Below are positions 37,001 to 51,151 of a stretch of 64,000 bases of DNA, piece after piece. The DNA is from Trematomus loennbergii. Its lineage: Eukaryota > Chordata > Actinopteri > Perciformes > Nototheniidae. A program made the translations under genes and the position numbers. Location of the stretch: positions 9,146,661-9,210,660 of the forward strand of contig JAAOOA010000026.1 in assembly GCA_012861695.1 (NCBI GenBank), given 5' to 3'. The notes below the pieces were generated by a model, which did no database searches, was not told the DNA's origin, and worked only from the letters and a program-made list of their open reading frames with translations. Positions within the stretch are counted from its first letter, which is position 1. Each line of letters begins with the position of its first letter.

Positions 37001-40000
37001 TTGCTGGACTCCTGGGGCTTCCCAGAACTGCGTTTGTTCACCTTTGGGACTTTAGCAGGGTCTTTAGCAGGGTCTTTGGGTGTCAGAGGCTGCTGCATAG
37101 GAACAGGTTTTTTCTCCACCTTTTTCTTTCGCTCCCCGTCTGCTTTTGAATTGCTGGAACATCTGTAAGGATAGAGAGCTTGTGTTATCAGACACACTAA
37201 ACAGTGTAACGTTATCTCCGTTCAAGAAGCGTAAAAAAGTAAGGGATGCCTCTGGACCTACTCTAGTTTGACAGAAGCATGACTTGTTGATGAGGTATTC
37301 TTGTTTTCCAGCTTCTGTTTCTTCCTGGGATGAGTTGAATTGTCTACCTCGATCTTGAATACACAAATCGTACATTAAAATACATTTAAACATTTTTTAC
37401 ATGAATGCTAACTAGAACAGAATGGGACCCACATATTTCTCACATTTTGAGATATACTCTTTTTGCTGCTTTTGATGACTTTGTGTGGTGTAGAAGCATC
37501 ACCACCCCCTGCATGCTGCTCTATGACCAGTGCTGATCTCTTTGCATTGTTGGGTAACTCCTGGTGGATGTTGCAGGTCCAGGGAACTCTTGAGAGCAGA
37601 CTTAGATCAATTTTCACCAGCAGGGAGCTAAAAGGCTTCTGGGGTTCCAGAGAACTTTTGATTGTGTGCCCAGTTTTCTCTGAGTGCCTTTTGCTTGTTT
37701 TGTGAAGAACCTTGGATCCCTTTGGGCAGAGGGTCTCCAACATTGGTTTGCTACAACTGACTCTAAGTGGTGGGGCGGGGGTCAGCTGGTCAGCCTTTGC
37801 AGGACTTTGGGTTGGGCAGGAGCAAGGGTTAGGATATCGAACACCACAAGATGGACAATGAACACACAGTACCACAGTGACTTCAGGATCTGATCCAGTC
37901 TTCCGCTTGTCAAGTGACGTGTGTTTAGAAGTCCTCTTACCGTCTCTTTTAGTCTCGCTGTTGTTCTTGCTTTTCTTGCTGTGCCCTACTTTCGTCTTAA
38001 CCTTGGGTCTATCTGTAAAACAGGGGTCTTTGTTTCGCGTATCGACCACTTCCTCACACTTCACGTTGATAGTTGCTTTAGTGTGATCTGGGCAACCTGC
38101 AGTCACTGGTTTTGAGGAGTGTGTGTTGCATAAAGTGTCCTGGAGATGTTCAAACCAGCAGAGGGGGATTTGTGGCCACTGTGATGGTTATAGTTGTCCT
38201 GAGGGCTTTCACTGTGATGCTGGGTCAACTCTTTCTGGTTAGAAGAAGAAGGTTTGGACTCTCTGTAGGGGTCGACCACCTCTGCACTGAGTGGGTGCTG
38301 GGAGCTTTGAGTGGGCGGTGGTCGCTTGTGAGCGGGGCTTTCATAGGGATGTGAACAGCTTTGACCTTCGGCACTCGAGTTCTGCTGGCTGGACCTGGAC
38401 TGGATCCAGTTCCCGAGCTGCCAATCACCATGTGTCACTGCTAGAGGTTCAGGCTAAAAAAAAAAGACACAAACAATGCGATTTAAAAAAAAGAGAGAGA
38501 GCTTGCAGTTCAGAGAATGCATGTTTATCAGTTTCCCCTGCCATTTATTGAAATAAACAAACAAAATATCAGCAACGCTGTATGTAATTGGTTGTTACAT
38601 TTTAAATGACTTGCGGTATTGCTCTGATAATTACAGAATGAAAAAGTAAAGTATCAGTGATTTCACACAGAGGTGTTTAACTGCCTTCTCTGTTTTGTAG
38701 ATACGAGAGTTTTTAATGTGTGTATTCATGCAGAAATGCATGCCAAAATGTAACTGTGGGTGTTCCGTGGGGAGATGCAGTGTATCAATCCAAGTAAATG
38801 TGGCAAGCAGCAAATTACCTCGGTTTTAACAGAGATGCTCACAGGGGGTGGAGGCGGCTCCTCGATGGTGCTTTCACTTTCCGACTCTGATCTTGAGCTA
38901 CACTCCGAGTCGCTGGAGCTAGCCGGCTCTACCCCTCGGGAATGTGCTGCTTCAAGTGATCTACAGCACCCACACACAGAACACAACAATAATATTATCA
39001 CATTTCCAGCTCCTCAGATCTGGGACTTTTCTTTGTCATTTACAACAGTAATAGACATTTCTGGTGGTTTTAAATAAAACAAGCCATTTGAATAATTTAC
39101 CTTGGGCTGTGGGAATTACAAGAGCAATATTCATTATTTCCTATAAATGTATATAAATACTGGCTACTTTATTATTAGGTACACCTGTTCAACTGCTCGT
39201 TAACGCAAATACCTAATCAGCCAATCACATGGCAGCAACTCAAGTAGAATAATAATAATAATAATAGATTACATTTATATAGCGCTTTTCCTGGTGCTCA
39301 AAGCGCTTATGCTCAAGACGTGGTCAAGACGACCTGGTGAAGTTCAAGCAGCGCATCAGGATGGGGACGAAAGGTGATTTAAGTGACTTTGAACGTGGCA
39401 TGGTTGTTGGTGCCAGACGGCCCTGGTCTGAGTGTCTCAGAAACTGCTGACCTACTGGGATCTCACGCACAACCATCTCTAGGGTTTACAGAGAATGGTC
39501 GTAAAAGATACAAATGTCCAGTGAGCGGCAGCCAGAGGTCAGAGGAGAATGGCCAGAATGGTTCAAGATGACAGAAAGGCAACAGTAACTCAAATAACCA
39601 CTAGTTACAACCAAGGTATGCAGAAGACCCTCTCTGAACGCACAACACGTGGAATCTTGAAGCAGATGGGCTACAGCAGTAGAAGACCCCACCGGGGCCA
39701 CTCCTGTCAGCTAGGAACAGGAAACTGAGGCTACAATTTGCACGGGCTCACCATTGGACAATAGAAGATTGGAAAAATGTTGCCTGGTCTGATGAGACTC
39801 GATTTCTGCTGCGACATTTGGACGGTCGGGTCAGAAGCATGGATCTATCAGGTTCAGACTGGTGGTGGAGGTGTAATGGTATGGGGGATATTTTCTTGGC
39901 ATACTTTAGGCCCCTTAGTACCAATTGAGCATGCTTTAAACGCCACAGCCTACCTGAGTATTGTTGCTGACCATGTCCAACCCTTTATGACCACACTGAT

Positions 40001-43000
40001 CCCATCTTCTGATGGCTACTTCCAGCAGGATAACACGCCATGTCACAAAGCTCAAATTATCTCCAACTGGTTTCTTGAACATGACAACGAGTTACTGAAC
40101 TCAAATGGCCTCAACAGTCACCAGATCTCAATCCAATAGAGCATCTTTGGGATGTTGTGGAACGAGAGTTTTGCATCACGGATGTATAGCAGACAAATCT
40201 GCCGCAACTGCGTGATGCCAACATGTCAATATGGAACAAAGTCTCTGAGGAATGTTTCCAGCACCTTGTTGAGTCTATGCCACGAAGAATTAAGGCACTT
40301 CTGAAGTCAAAAATGGATCCAACCCGGTACTAGCAGGGTGTACCTAATAAAGTGGCCGGTGAGTGTAGATACAACATTTGATTATTGATCAAATATTTTA
40401 ATTATGATTGATGCAGATGTATTGATTAGGAAATAATGATTAGTTGCTCCATTAATGAAAATACTTGTAAGTTGTCTAAATGGCTGAATTAACAAACTGC
40501 CAAAAGCCAAATTGTCACTTACGATGATGAGCTCTGCTGGATGAGCTGGGATGGATTTGCTGGAGGGGACTTGTAGTTTTCTGGAAGAAAATAGGGGAAT
40601 TACATGTCATGAAAAACTTTGAAATGTTTATAGTATTCAATTCACACAAATGATTAAAACAGACTCTTTATCTAAAGGCTGTATGTACAGCAGATGTTTC
40701 CGATCAATCTGTATTTTACCCACGTCCTTTACAGACAAAACACTAACCCTGGTCTGCATGCTTGTTTGGGATTTTCTATGATATAGTACCAACATGTATA
40801 TAATGATCATGCGTATCCTGGTTTTGTGCCTTGATTTTTGATTGCCATTCACTTAATGACTCACTTTGTACTGGACATGAAGAGAGACTCGCTGCTTCCT
40901 GTGAAGACAATGAAACAAACGCAAGCTTTTACATGTGTCACACATTGGCTTTATTTAAGTTTGCACATGGTTATCTTCATTTACACTTAATTAATAAATT
41001 GTGTAACAATCGTTACTGTATATGCATACAGATCTTTAATTACCGGGACTTAAAACATGCTTTTTTTCTCAATTATCCTCAACTTTTAAAGTCTTACCTT
41101 GGCTGGGAAAGGAGACTTGGAGGGTTCTACTGAGCTCGGTGAGTGTATGGCTGTCAGGAGAGGAGGCCAGGAGTGGGTCATTTCCTGTATGGTAGGATAA
41201 AAAGAATGTTTTATGCAAGGAGCCTAAAGACGGCCCAACTACAATACAGGCATCACTCTTCATAAAATAAACATTATAGCATGCAGGTGTAGCAACTGTA
41301 AATGAGAGTTGTAAAAGCTGGACTTACCCTCAAGATTTCTTCGACACACTGAACCTCATCTGTCCTTGTCTGTAGAAAAGAAATGAATAAATGATCTGTC
41401 CAAAACACAGTGAATAAACCTTTATGCAATTATAACATGACAGACATAGAAAATGGTAAAGGGCTCATATTTCCAAGAGCAAACCTTTTAAAAATGGTAT
41501 TTCACAGGTCAAACAGGTAAAATAATATAGCTAAATACAACATAAAACCCCCCTTCAGATTGTTTACTTCTCGATATCTCACCAGAATAGAGAGATATCG
41601 AGCCCTACTTGGGAATTGGCCAGCTGTTCTTTATCTTAAAACCTGCATTATGTCAAATAATCTCTAAGTATACTGTAATTTGGGGGGAATTGAAAACACT
41701 GAAAACGTTAAATACAACCATACCACATTAAAATCAAGTAAAGAGATATATGCATTTCAGTGTTGTCCAGCAGAGAGCAGTAGAGACCTGCAGAAGCACT
41801 CTCATTCGTTTTCATGAAGAGATGCAGTGGAGAGTTTTTTTTTTTTTTTTAAATGAAGCCATTTACCATTACAAAATAAAAGCATTATCAAGGTTCCACC
41901 GTTTTGGGGCAACAATTGAATTTTGATGTTGAATTAACATTCACATGAAAACCATATTTATTATAAAATACAAAAATAGATGTAATTGTTATTTTACCAT
42001 TGGTTGTTCCATTTAAGAACATTAACGCTAGTTTAAGGGTTTATTTTTAAACTAGCTTTAGTTTCACACCAGGAGGTTTACACTTGTGCCAGAATTTAAA
42101 AAAATGGCGTGCACTGGGACGTTGGTTCTCTGACCCATTAAACATGTGTATTGACTTGTTTAAGGAAAAACACATTGTTGAAAGCACATTACTTCTTCAT
42201 TTCTCAATAGTTTGGAGGATAGAGACATTTGTGATTGTACTTTATATCCAAAGTGTTTTATACATGGCAAACTGCAGATGTGGATCCTAATTTAGGAGCA
42301 AAGGTTTAGTAGGAATATAAATAATTGCCTGTATAACCTGCAATGGATTAGTCAGAGTAGCAAGAATAGAAGCATATTTAGCACTGCTGTGCTGCTGCAG
42401 GACTGTAGGGGGAGCTGTGTCGTGCTGCAGGTGCAACGGCTGTGTGTGTCTATTTATGAATAGAGAGGCAAAGTCCCTCCCTTTCCGGGGGAGCTCCATG
42501 GGACCTTATTTCTGAGAAGTTATGCATTGAAGTCAATGGAGAGAGAAAGATTATCTTTCGATCCCGTTTGAATTGTGCCACAAATTACACATATGATGTT
42601 TGTCAATTTAAAAGATCATTTTGAAAGTCAAAAAAATAAAAATGTGTCGTAAAAATGTGAAGTAACACTTTTTTGTGTGAAACCGCTCAATGAACTACAT
42701 CTCCCGTCTCGCACCACACACCAAGACGGCCGTCACGTTGGCACATTTCACTTCTTTCTTTCAGAATGAGGCGAAAAGTATTAAAAGAGGTGAAAATCAC
42801 TACAAGTCTGGGCATGTTGAGAGCTGTACATACACACAAGGGGAGTTAGTCGGTTCCGTAAGAGCCAGCATGCGGGACCGGGATTCTGGGATTTGTAGTC
42901 TTTCTAGTTGCGTATTTTTCATAGTCTTATATTTCAACAGTTTTACGACAAACTGTGACTTTTTGACATGGAAATTATTATTTAAGATTGACAAACAACA

Positions 43001-46000
43001 TATGTGTAATTTGTGGCACAATTCAAACGGGATCGAAAGATAATCTCTCTCCCCATTGACTTCAATACATACTTTTTCCGAAATAAGGTCCCACGGGTCG
43101 GAAGTAGATGGGCGGGACTTCGCCTCTCTATAGAATTGACCTGGAGTTCAGCCAAATTCTCCCAAATAAATCAAGCCTTAGAACTTAAAGTGCCTGAACA
43201 TTTAAATCAAGAATATTTTTTTTAAATTGACTAACCCTAACCCTATGTTCCAGATGACACAATCCTCTCATTCCACAGTACATTCATAGCCCAGACAACA
43301 GTGATGGGAAATAATAAGTAGGACTTCCCTTGTTCTATCACCTCCCCACATTCACCAATCACCGGACCACCAAACAAGAGATTCAGTGTCACTGACATCT
43401 CAAGACAATTTTATATTCCAAATATACCAAGTATCTACTCCCTGCTGTCTTTAATATCCTACTACTATAACACTCCTTGTTGTTAACCACCAACTATGTG
43501 CAATATATATATATGCCGTTAATAACTGCAATATATACCTGGCTGCTAAATCCTCAGAACAGGATGTGTTTTTTGTAAATTGTGTAACCTTTTTTATTAT
43601 ATATTTTTTTTATCTTTGATTTTCTTTTGTATGCATACTACTTATGTAACATTAAGCTGTCTTTGGCTCTTTTCTGCTGTAACAATGTACGTTTCCCCTC
43701 TGTGGGACTAATAAAGGTATTCTGATTCGGACTTTTGTATTTAACAGGAACAACCAGGTTCTATAGAAAAAAAATTCTTTGGATTGAAGGAATCCAGTCC
43801 TGCAAACTTATGATTTATTTTCTTTAATAGCGGTCTTTAAAGAAAACACACAATTTCCTGAAGCACATGGCCGTAGTTGGTTTAAATTACAGTCCGACAG
43901 ACTGAGGCCAGTTGATGGACGCTGCTATCCTGGAAATGGTGTCAGGATTTTAGCTATGACACTATTACTAACGATATTAAAGGAATACTTTAACATTTTG
44001 GAAACACACTTATTCTATTTCTTTCCGAGCGTTAGATAAAATCAATACACCTGAAAGCTTTTCACCAATTTAAAGCTGGTTAGAATTAAGACTAAAAACA
44101 GGGGGAATACAGCTAGCTTGGTTTTGTCTAAAGGTAACAGAATCCATCTACCAGCACCTCAAAAGCTCAAAGGGCTGTAAAAGCAGAACTATTTTTAGAC
44201 AAGCTAGCCTTTACCTCCTGTTTTCTTTCTTCATGCTAAAATTAGCTAACCAGCCATTATACAGCCTAGATAATATCATGTCTAATAACAGTACAGCGAA
44301 CTAAGACAATATATTTACCTCCAAAAATGGTGGCAGCAACTTGGTTTTGCCCAGCGCAGATTTGTTGATTATCTCCGGTAGAGGTACATATGGCTCTGGT
44401 GAAAGCTTCAGCCTAGGTGACTCGCTGACCACATGGTCCTGACCATCCATGGGCCGCACATACGCTGTGGGCTTCTGGGTCATGACTACGCTGGGCGGCT
44501 TCGACGACAGGAGTGAAGGGAAGGTCTGGGAAGGTAGTGCGTTACCTTTGTTTGCTTGAGGCAGAGATGAATCTTTGGGGGACTGTTTCAGGTCAAATGT
44601 GGAAACATCCATGGCGCTGTCAGACTCAGGGTGGTGATCTGTGGACCCTTGAACTTGAAGTCTATCAAAGGTGTCCCTAGTGTCCGTGTCATAGTTATCA
44701 TGGTCAATGGAATGTGGGAAGGGTGGCCGCTTGGCATCAGGAGACTGATAAGACATTTCCTGGGGAAGGCTGACACACTCCCTGAGACCTGAGTGGGCTT
44801 CACTCTTCTTTTGTTGCTTTGCTGAGAGGCCGAGCGGACTGTGGTTTAAGGACCTATTCGAGAAAGTGGATGAATGTCCATGCTGGTTAGGAGGAGAAGG
44901 GCAGTGGACGTCCTCATGGGCTGAGAGGAGTAACCGTTACAAGAGGGGGCTTTCTGACTTGGGATGGACGTGTGGACTTGGTTAAGGAATGGAGGCTTGG
45001 CTGGTTTATCTGTGTTTGGCTGAGCCTGATCTGACTGTGAGAAGGTTACACAAGTAGGAATGGGTAAAGGCTCAATGGCTAAGGGACAGGGATTATTCAC
45101 ATCTTCAAAACTACCCAGCATCCTCTGGATTCGATTGGAAAGAGTATCCCCTTTGTTTGTCTGCGTAAAGAAAGGGTAAAACACTTTGTTAGAAGAAATA
45201 TATCGGTAGCAATATGTAGGATTTGGTTAATTAAGACAAACGGTAGGTGGAACAAACTTGTTTTTGTTTCAATATCATTTACCATTTATTTATTTGTTCC
45301 CAATAATGTGTAAGTCAAATTTAAGAATATCTCTCTTGACACTCCTCACACATTGGACTTAAAATGCAAAGGTTATGGTATTGTCTTTGACAGCTTTTTT
45401 TTGTAAAGTAAACATAATTGTATAGCACACTACATACACAACAACACAAAACACTAGAAGGTGAAATGTTTTATGTAACTTTTAAGCCAACAATACAGCA
45501 CACATACAGAAAATTATCAATTTCCCTCTGATAATGAATAGAGTCATTTTGATCCTGAAACCGTTGCTTTTGAAAGAAGTCAAAAATAATAATCTTTGTA
45601 TCAATAACATGAACAGTAGAAGCCCAGTGTGATCATTAGAGCAGGTAACTCCTGTAGAGTGGGTCTTTACCTTGTATGGTTCCCTAAAGAGTGGCACATT
45701 CTCAGGGTTGGGTTCTTTGGCTGGGCTTGTTTCTTGGTTCCTCTGTTCCCTCGCTCGGAGGCGAAGACGGTTCCTTTCTTCATTGTATATGCTGTAGAAC
45801 ATTAAAAAGAAAGAAAGATATTAAGTCAGCATTGCATGTACAAGTGCATTATTCTAACACTAAATGTGATGACCCAGTTCAAAGATGCAGTACATGCCTT
45901 GCCGACCACTAATAATTCCAACCAATCTTTTAACACAGCCATATTTGTTTAGGCTATCTTTGATTTTATCAAATAAACCACAAAGCATTGACTCACTCAG

Positions 46001-48287
46001 ACTGATTCATATGATGAAAAAAGGTTTTGGTTAACGACACAAGAACATTTTAAAGAATAACAATTTATGACATCTAATCACAGCCTTATGTACCCAAGTG
46101 GCAGAGAAGCAGGGTCTCATGGGAGAACTCAGTGCTCATCATATCACCAGAAAAGTCAGTGCAATTAGACTTACAGACAGCATGAGGAGTCCCCACACAT
46201 CTGTTCTTTTTAGTCCCTGAAGATGACATACAGCCCATGCAGACATCACATGAATATGACTAGTCTAAATATAAGGCCATGGGTAAAAATAAGTTGTTCA
46301 TTATAGTAAATTATATTTAGAAACAACAAGAGGCCTCATAGGGTCAGGACCTGTTTAACACATTCAAATACTGAAGTAAATTGAATGTACATTTGGAACT
46401 AGTAATTTTCCCAAAACAGTGTTTATCATCCTCACTCACAGCAACCCCAATGGGATGCTTCCATGGCAACAAGTGGAGCAACACAGATTTGGGTTTAAGC
46501 CAAACAGATGAGCACTTACTCATTAATGGAGCAGAGAGACTGGCCAAAATACAAGAACAGCACCAACTGCCCGGTCACAGTACCACCCAGGGGTAAACAA
46601 ACACAAGGTGCCTGCCTGTATTAAGTTACACACTAGTGATCCAAAACAAAACATGAAACATTTTGTTGATGATCTAACACAGAGAAGCAAACAACTCACA
46701 GAATAAATTAGAATAAGCTCCTGCAAGTGATAGCAATGCCGGGGTTAGTGTTTAATAAGGGTGAAACATAGCCCAGCCCAGCCCCCCCCCCCACAGGTAT
46801 AATCTTAATCTCCGTTTACACGTGCACATATACAGGCTTCAACAGCACACAGGTAGACTGATGTCTGTTTAATGCTCATCAATTTAGTTTGCACTACTTT
46901 GTGATTAAATTAAATGTTGGCATTGTGAGTAGTTGTATTGTTTGAACAGGAATGTATTTCCTATTTAAACAATATGGTTTGAACAAAACAATATATTGTT
47001 TAAATCAAGCCCAGTCAGGAAAGCCCATCATTCAGATTCGGAGAAACTTGCAACACAGTGGAACTTAAAGCAACGAGAGACAAAAGCCAAGAAACCTGAA
47101 GACTAAAATCAGAACTGCACACCTAAACAACCACCAAAGGTTAGGGTTAGGGTTAGGGTTTCACAATATGACTCTAGTCAATCCAGTCGTCCTGGTAAAC
47201 GTCTGACATGTGAAAACAGTAGCACATTTAGGAAGTTATGAGAGCTGATACAGGGGGTGACACCAAAGTCAAGTATCTGCTAGTAGTATTAAGTCAAGTT
47301 TTAATTAATATGGAGAGCACAATTGTGAGAAGAAAAATGCCAAACAGGACAAGGTAAATAGTGACTTTAAAGTGATTTGCATGCTTCAGACATCTGCAAA
47401 TATGCATAACATTCACTCATATTGACATTGTTGCACAAAGTGGATATGTACCACTTTATGGTTGCAACCAAGAATGACTTTTATCATGGATTAATAATTG
47501 TGCGGCCTATACAACGTCAGAAAATAATAAAGAACGTCCATCCCAGTCTCCAGAGAACAAAGTGTATTTCTTTGTTTTGAATATAATAGCAGGACCTTCG
47601 CATGTTGAAGCAGCTGAATAGCAATAATAAATATGTTAAGATAAATTAAAAAGTTGGATGTTGTTTGTCATTTAATTGAGTTAATAGTTGAAGCCACATG
47701 ATTATAGGAGAAAATAAATCATCATGTTAGGCATAATTGTGCCTCAAATTTAATATATTCTGCTCAGATTATGATTTAGTGGTAGGGTGGTTGAGTTGAG
47801 CATCCTCTCTGTCCTCTATTTTAGGAAAATAGCTTTCTGTTGTTATCCAACTTTAAACCAAAGTTCCAAGTTGGTCAAAACACGGCAGATAAGAATTCAC
47901 TGAGGATCACTTGTAAGAATGCTTTATAAATTAAACATGTGGCTGCTCATTTAAAAAGAACAGCTTGTATACACACAGCAGTCCCTTTAACCAGCTGGTA
48001 GAAATCACACCAGCCTGCTTTTTCCAGCTGATTCCACCTCTTCCTCGTACTGCTTACCAAAGCCAAAATCGTCTATGTCGGTTTAGCATTAACAACAACA
48101 AAAACACCCCTTTAATTCTGATACCTTTGCAGAGTTATAAACTTAAAGTTTACTTTGCTCAAGTGCGCTGCTAGTTATCAGACTAACCGTATCTAGCTAA
48201 TTAAGGGTAGTTACCCGGTCAGGCTGAGGAGCTAGCGCCCTGCTGTTAGCAGCTAGCTGTGTCTGCCTACCTCGGCTGAGATGCCAT
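34042..48287 (-). CDS. aff1: AF4/FMR2 family member 1, complete 18-exon gene
   Basis: Scaffold of the super elongation complex that recruits P-TEFb to RNA polymerase II (family knowledge). Coding exons in order: 48271-48287, 45671-45791, 44319-45160, 41328-41369, 41098-41184, 40523-40580, 38819-38960, 37444-38453, 37262-37353, 36922-37162, 36657-36751, 36295-36358, 36052-36188, 35885-35956, 35365-35458, 35177-35214, 34842-35074, 34042-34166; about 1,170 residues. N-terminus [23 protein letters not shown] motif [16 protein letters not shown]; Ser/acidic stretch [17 protein letters not shown]; basic NLS-like [12 protein letters not shown]-terminal homology domain ([40 protein letters not shown]) ending [19 protein letters not shown]. 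Three frame breaks: G run 44918-44920 (one short), AAA 38132-38134, and one near 40577-40580. Synteny with klhl8 and the N-terminus favour AFF1 over AFF4. Confidence 0.93.
34255..34800. repeat. AT-rich tandem repeat, inverse of 31310-31740
   Basis: Degenerate units such as AAAAGTCATAGTATAGTATGT repeated in the aff1 intron between its last two exons. Same family as 31310-31740 but opposite orientation, so the two arrays form a loose inverted pair 2.5 kb apart. Confidence 0.8.
39151..40369. mobile_element. Tc1/mariner transposon, inactive, in aff1 intron
   Basis: Left end GGCTACTTTATTATTAGGTA and right end GGTGTACCTAATAAAGTGGC are inverted repeats. On the plus strand the interior codes broken transposase: [16 protein letters not shown] near 39375, [11 protein letters not shown] near 39780, [18 protein letters not shown] and [12 protein letters not shown] at 39860-40060. 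Stops and frame changes make it non-functional. A short fish repeat with TTATATAGCGCTTTTCC is inserted at 39250-39310. Confidence 0.88.
42456..43138. mobile_element. Foldback element with ~155-bp inverted arms
   Basis: The arm 42456-42613 (CATTGAAGTCAATGG, TATCTTTCGATCCCGTTTGA, CACAAATTACACATATG) is matched in reverse complement by 42981-43138, with roughly 85-90 per cent identity by eye. The 367-bp loop between them contains no transposase-like ORF. Lies in aff1 intron 3. Confidence 0.85.
43231..43245. repeat. Short telomere-like tract (CTAACCCTAACCCTA)
   Basis: Two and a half copies of CCCTAA inside aff1 intron 3, close to the foldback element. Too short to be more than a relic. Confidence 0.6.
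43560..43735. repeat. LINE-like 3' tail
   Basis: Ends with AATGTACGTTTCCCCTCTGT followed by GGGACTAATAAAGGTATTCTG, the common 3' terminus of fish LINE copies. No coding sequence remains. Confidence 0.55.
47139..47161. repeat. Interstitial telomere-like (TTAGGG)n
   Basis: Nearly four perfect copies of GGTTAG in aff1 intron 1, of the vertebrate telomere type and in the opposite orientation to 43231-43245. Confidence 0.85.
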
Positions 48288-51151
48288 GGTGCGCCTCTCT
48301 CAACAACCAAAGTTGGTTGTCATGCGTTTCTGACAGTCTTCGCCAAGCTGTTCTTCTCACTTGGTCACATTTTTCTTGTTTTACCGCTGAAGAATTTGTT
48401 ATTTTAAAGGGCTGTCAGGCGGCCGTTGGTTGATAGTTGCTGCTAACCGTCCGTGTTTGGGTCGTCCACTCTCTCTCTTTCTCCGTCTACTGGATTGTTC
48501 TACTCTATTCAGCCAGCCGGGGGCCAAGCTCAGTTTTATACACTCAATGCACTTCAAGCTTGTCACAAAAAGCGTCTAAAGCAGTCGTGTTGCTATTCTA
48601 TTAGTAAATACAACAAATATGTTCGGTAAGAACTTTATTATTTACCGTTTTTTCCTAAACACGATAGTTTGTCCTAACTTTACACTGTTACCCCTGCGTG
48701 ACAGACATGGTACAGTCATCTGTGTTTGGTTATGTTTTTTTACAACAGAGTCCTGGTTAAAAGTTTTAATAGCCGATTTTTAGGTTCCTCCCGTTTTTCA
48801 AATGGTCTTAATTTTTCGTGACTGTTGACAAATGGTGAAAAATAAGTATCTGACTTTAAAATAATAAGAAAAGATAGGTAAAGCTTCACACAGAAGGCAA
48901 AAAAACAGAATTGTGTCTCAAAAGGTGCAGTAAAGGGTAGCATACTTATTTGTAACCATTTGTTTCCTGCTTGTCTTTAAAAATTGTTCTATGTCATTTG
49001 GTAAGATGTTACAATATATTGGTTGACACAATTATGTTATTCCACTGATCCGAAAGGTGTTCTGTACTGCATCTCCCTTGTCATAATAATATACTAACAT
49101 AAATAATTGGCTCTTGGTTTATTTGCCCTCTAATAACCGAATCAAATGTAAACATGAATGAATTGAATTCAAAGAACATCTTTCACACTCTTTTGTGATT
49201 GCTTTTTGATGAAATACCTTACCTTGTTCCCAGCTAAAAAGTAGGACCTCTGAATCAAGCAGTGATTCAATCACCTGCCTCTCCTGAGGCAGATCATAAA
49301 GTCTTCTGACTCACCATGCCACCTTGGTGCAAGTTCTGGTGAGTGGGTTCAGATTTGATGACACAGAGCTCAAATACTGCCAGTGGTTGTGATGTCTCCT
49401 GTAGGTTTTATAGCTTAGCCTGTAGACAAGAAAGCAGACAAATCAGTTTACACATTTAAACCAGACATGCAAGACAAACATGCTGATTAGATGCGTCACA
49501 AAAGAATTATGCAGCCTCTGTCTGTGTGTTCCTGTTGTTAGAGCTTTGACACCAGCACGTGTATGATTTGCAGGCTTAAAGCACAGGCTGTGCTGAAAGG
49601 CCTGTTATTGGACACTCACCCCGGCTGGTTATGTTATGCTGCTACTGGCCGACTTCCAGCAGAGCACATCGAGATCATCTTGCTTCATTTAGTGGAGGCT
49701 CGGGACAGCTGAGAGGACCATGTCACTTGCCCAAAAAAAGATGTAACTGCTGGGGCCTAATGATTATGACATGCAGTATGTAATACAATAGAATACATTA
49801 AGGATATGTTCCTCTTGTGCTTGTTTCTATGCACCCTAGATACTAGGGTGTACTGTTATAGACCCGGACCATTTATCAGTCCTTAGAGAATGTTTTAATT
49901 ATGTATTTATTTTGTTAATGAATATTTTTGGGAATATTTGAATATTCATTTTTATATATGTATTTATTTAATCACCTATAGTTTAAGTTGTATACCTATT
50001 AACAATATCATGGGTGAGTAAGATATACAGTATATCAGTCCAAATGTGTGTTCAAAGTAAAAAACTTAAATATATTCAAAAGAAACATGACCTTGGTGAT
50101 CTTTTGCACACACACATACACACAAACGATACTGCACAGTCACAAGTGTGCAGGACTGAAGTTTGAGACTTTTAGTAGTTTAAATGATAACCAGTAGGTG
50201 GTAGTAGTTTCCTGTAAATAGAATAGTGGTTCCAAACCTCTTTCCCCTTTCTACCATTGAGTTCAATTATGACCCTGATTGAGAGATACATTTTATGGAT
50301 ATTCCATATTACATTTAATGCGTAGCAGAAAAACAATTGATAAACTGTACAATTAACCAAATATATCTGCAGGAAGATTGTGTAAAACAAGGGATTTAGA
50401 TACATTTGGAACAGAAAGAACTGCGATTTTTTAATGAACTAAACTATACATTTGTCTGAATGATGTCTACTGTATACATATATGTTTAACATTTTAACTG
50501 ATAAGGCATGCCTAATATGGTTATTTTATGACACATTTCGTTGCTTTCCTCCCTAATGCTTGGCGATTTTCCTAGGTTATTCTAACCGCATACCTTTCTA
50601 AAGCAGGACAGGGTGTTTGGCAGGGAAGGAGGGTATTCAGTTCTTCACTCTGCCCTCAACCTGTTAGACTTATAAAGAAAGTGTATATAATAAATAATAA
50701 TCCAAACTTAGAAACTAGAACAAAATAACCGACATTTGAATAAAAAGCTGTGTTTTTTTTGGTAAATGGATGAACATTACATTACCAGAGCAGCACATTC
50801 TCACATAAAAGTACAACAATATAACACTAGTCCAATCTAATTTATTTGCATTTTTGTATACTTACTGATATTCTGTTTTGCAATTTATTGTAATAGTAAT
50901 TGAGATTGCAAAAGTAGGTTCTTGTTTAGCAAAAATTTACATTTATATCATTGAATGAATCTCAACATTGAAACACAACAACATCAACTACAAAAAAAAA
51001 TAAATTGTTTTAATATTGCCATAAAGACTTACAACCATTCACATCTTTTGCATCACTCTGGACCAATCATATATTTTCAGATCTTCAAAAGTCTCTATTA
51101 TTGCTTAACAAAGATGGATTCACACATTTAGAGTGATCCACATGCTCTTCT
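48288..51151. other. aff1 5' UTR/promoter region and gene-free DNA
   Basis: The first 250 bp beyond the aff1 ATG are the most G/C-rich of the area (GGCGGCCGTTGG near 48420) and should hold the 5' UTR and promoter; no clear TATA box. The rest is AT-rich with no ORF, RNA or repeat I can name. Confidence 0.5.

Noticed and set aside
39777..40139. 120-residue plus-strand ORF inside aff1
   Set aside because: Fragment of dead Tc1 transposase, with frame breaks on both sides.
46783..46796. Poly-C run as a regulatory element
   Set aside because: Simple low-complexity run with no supporting context.
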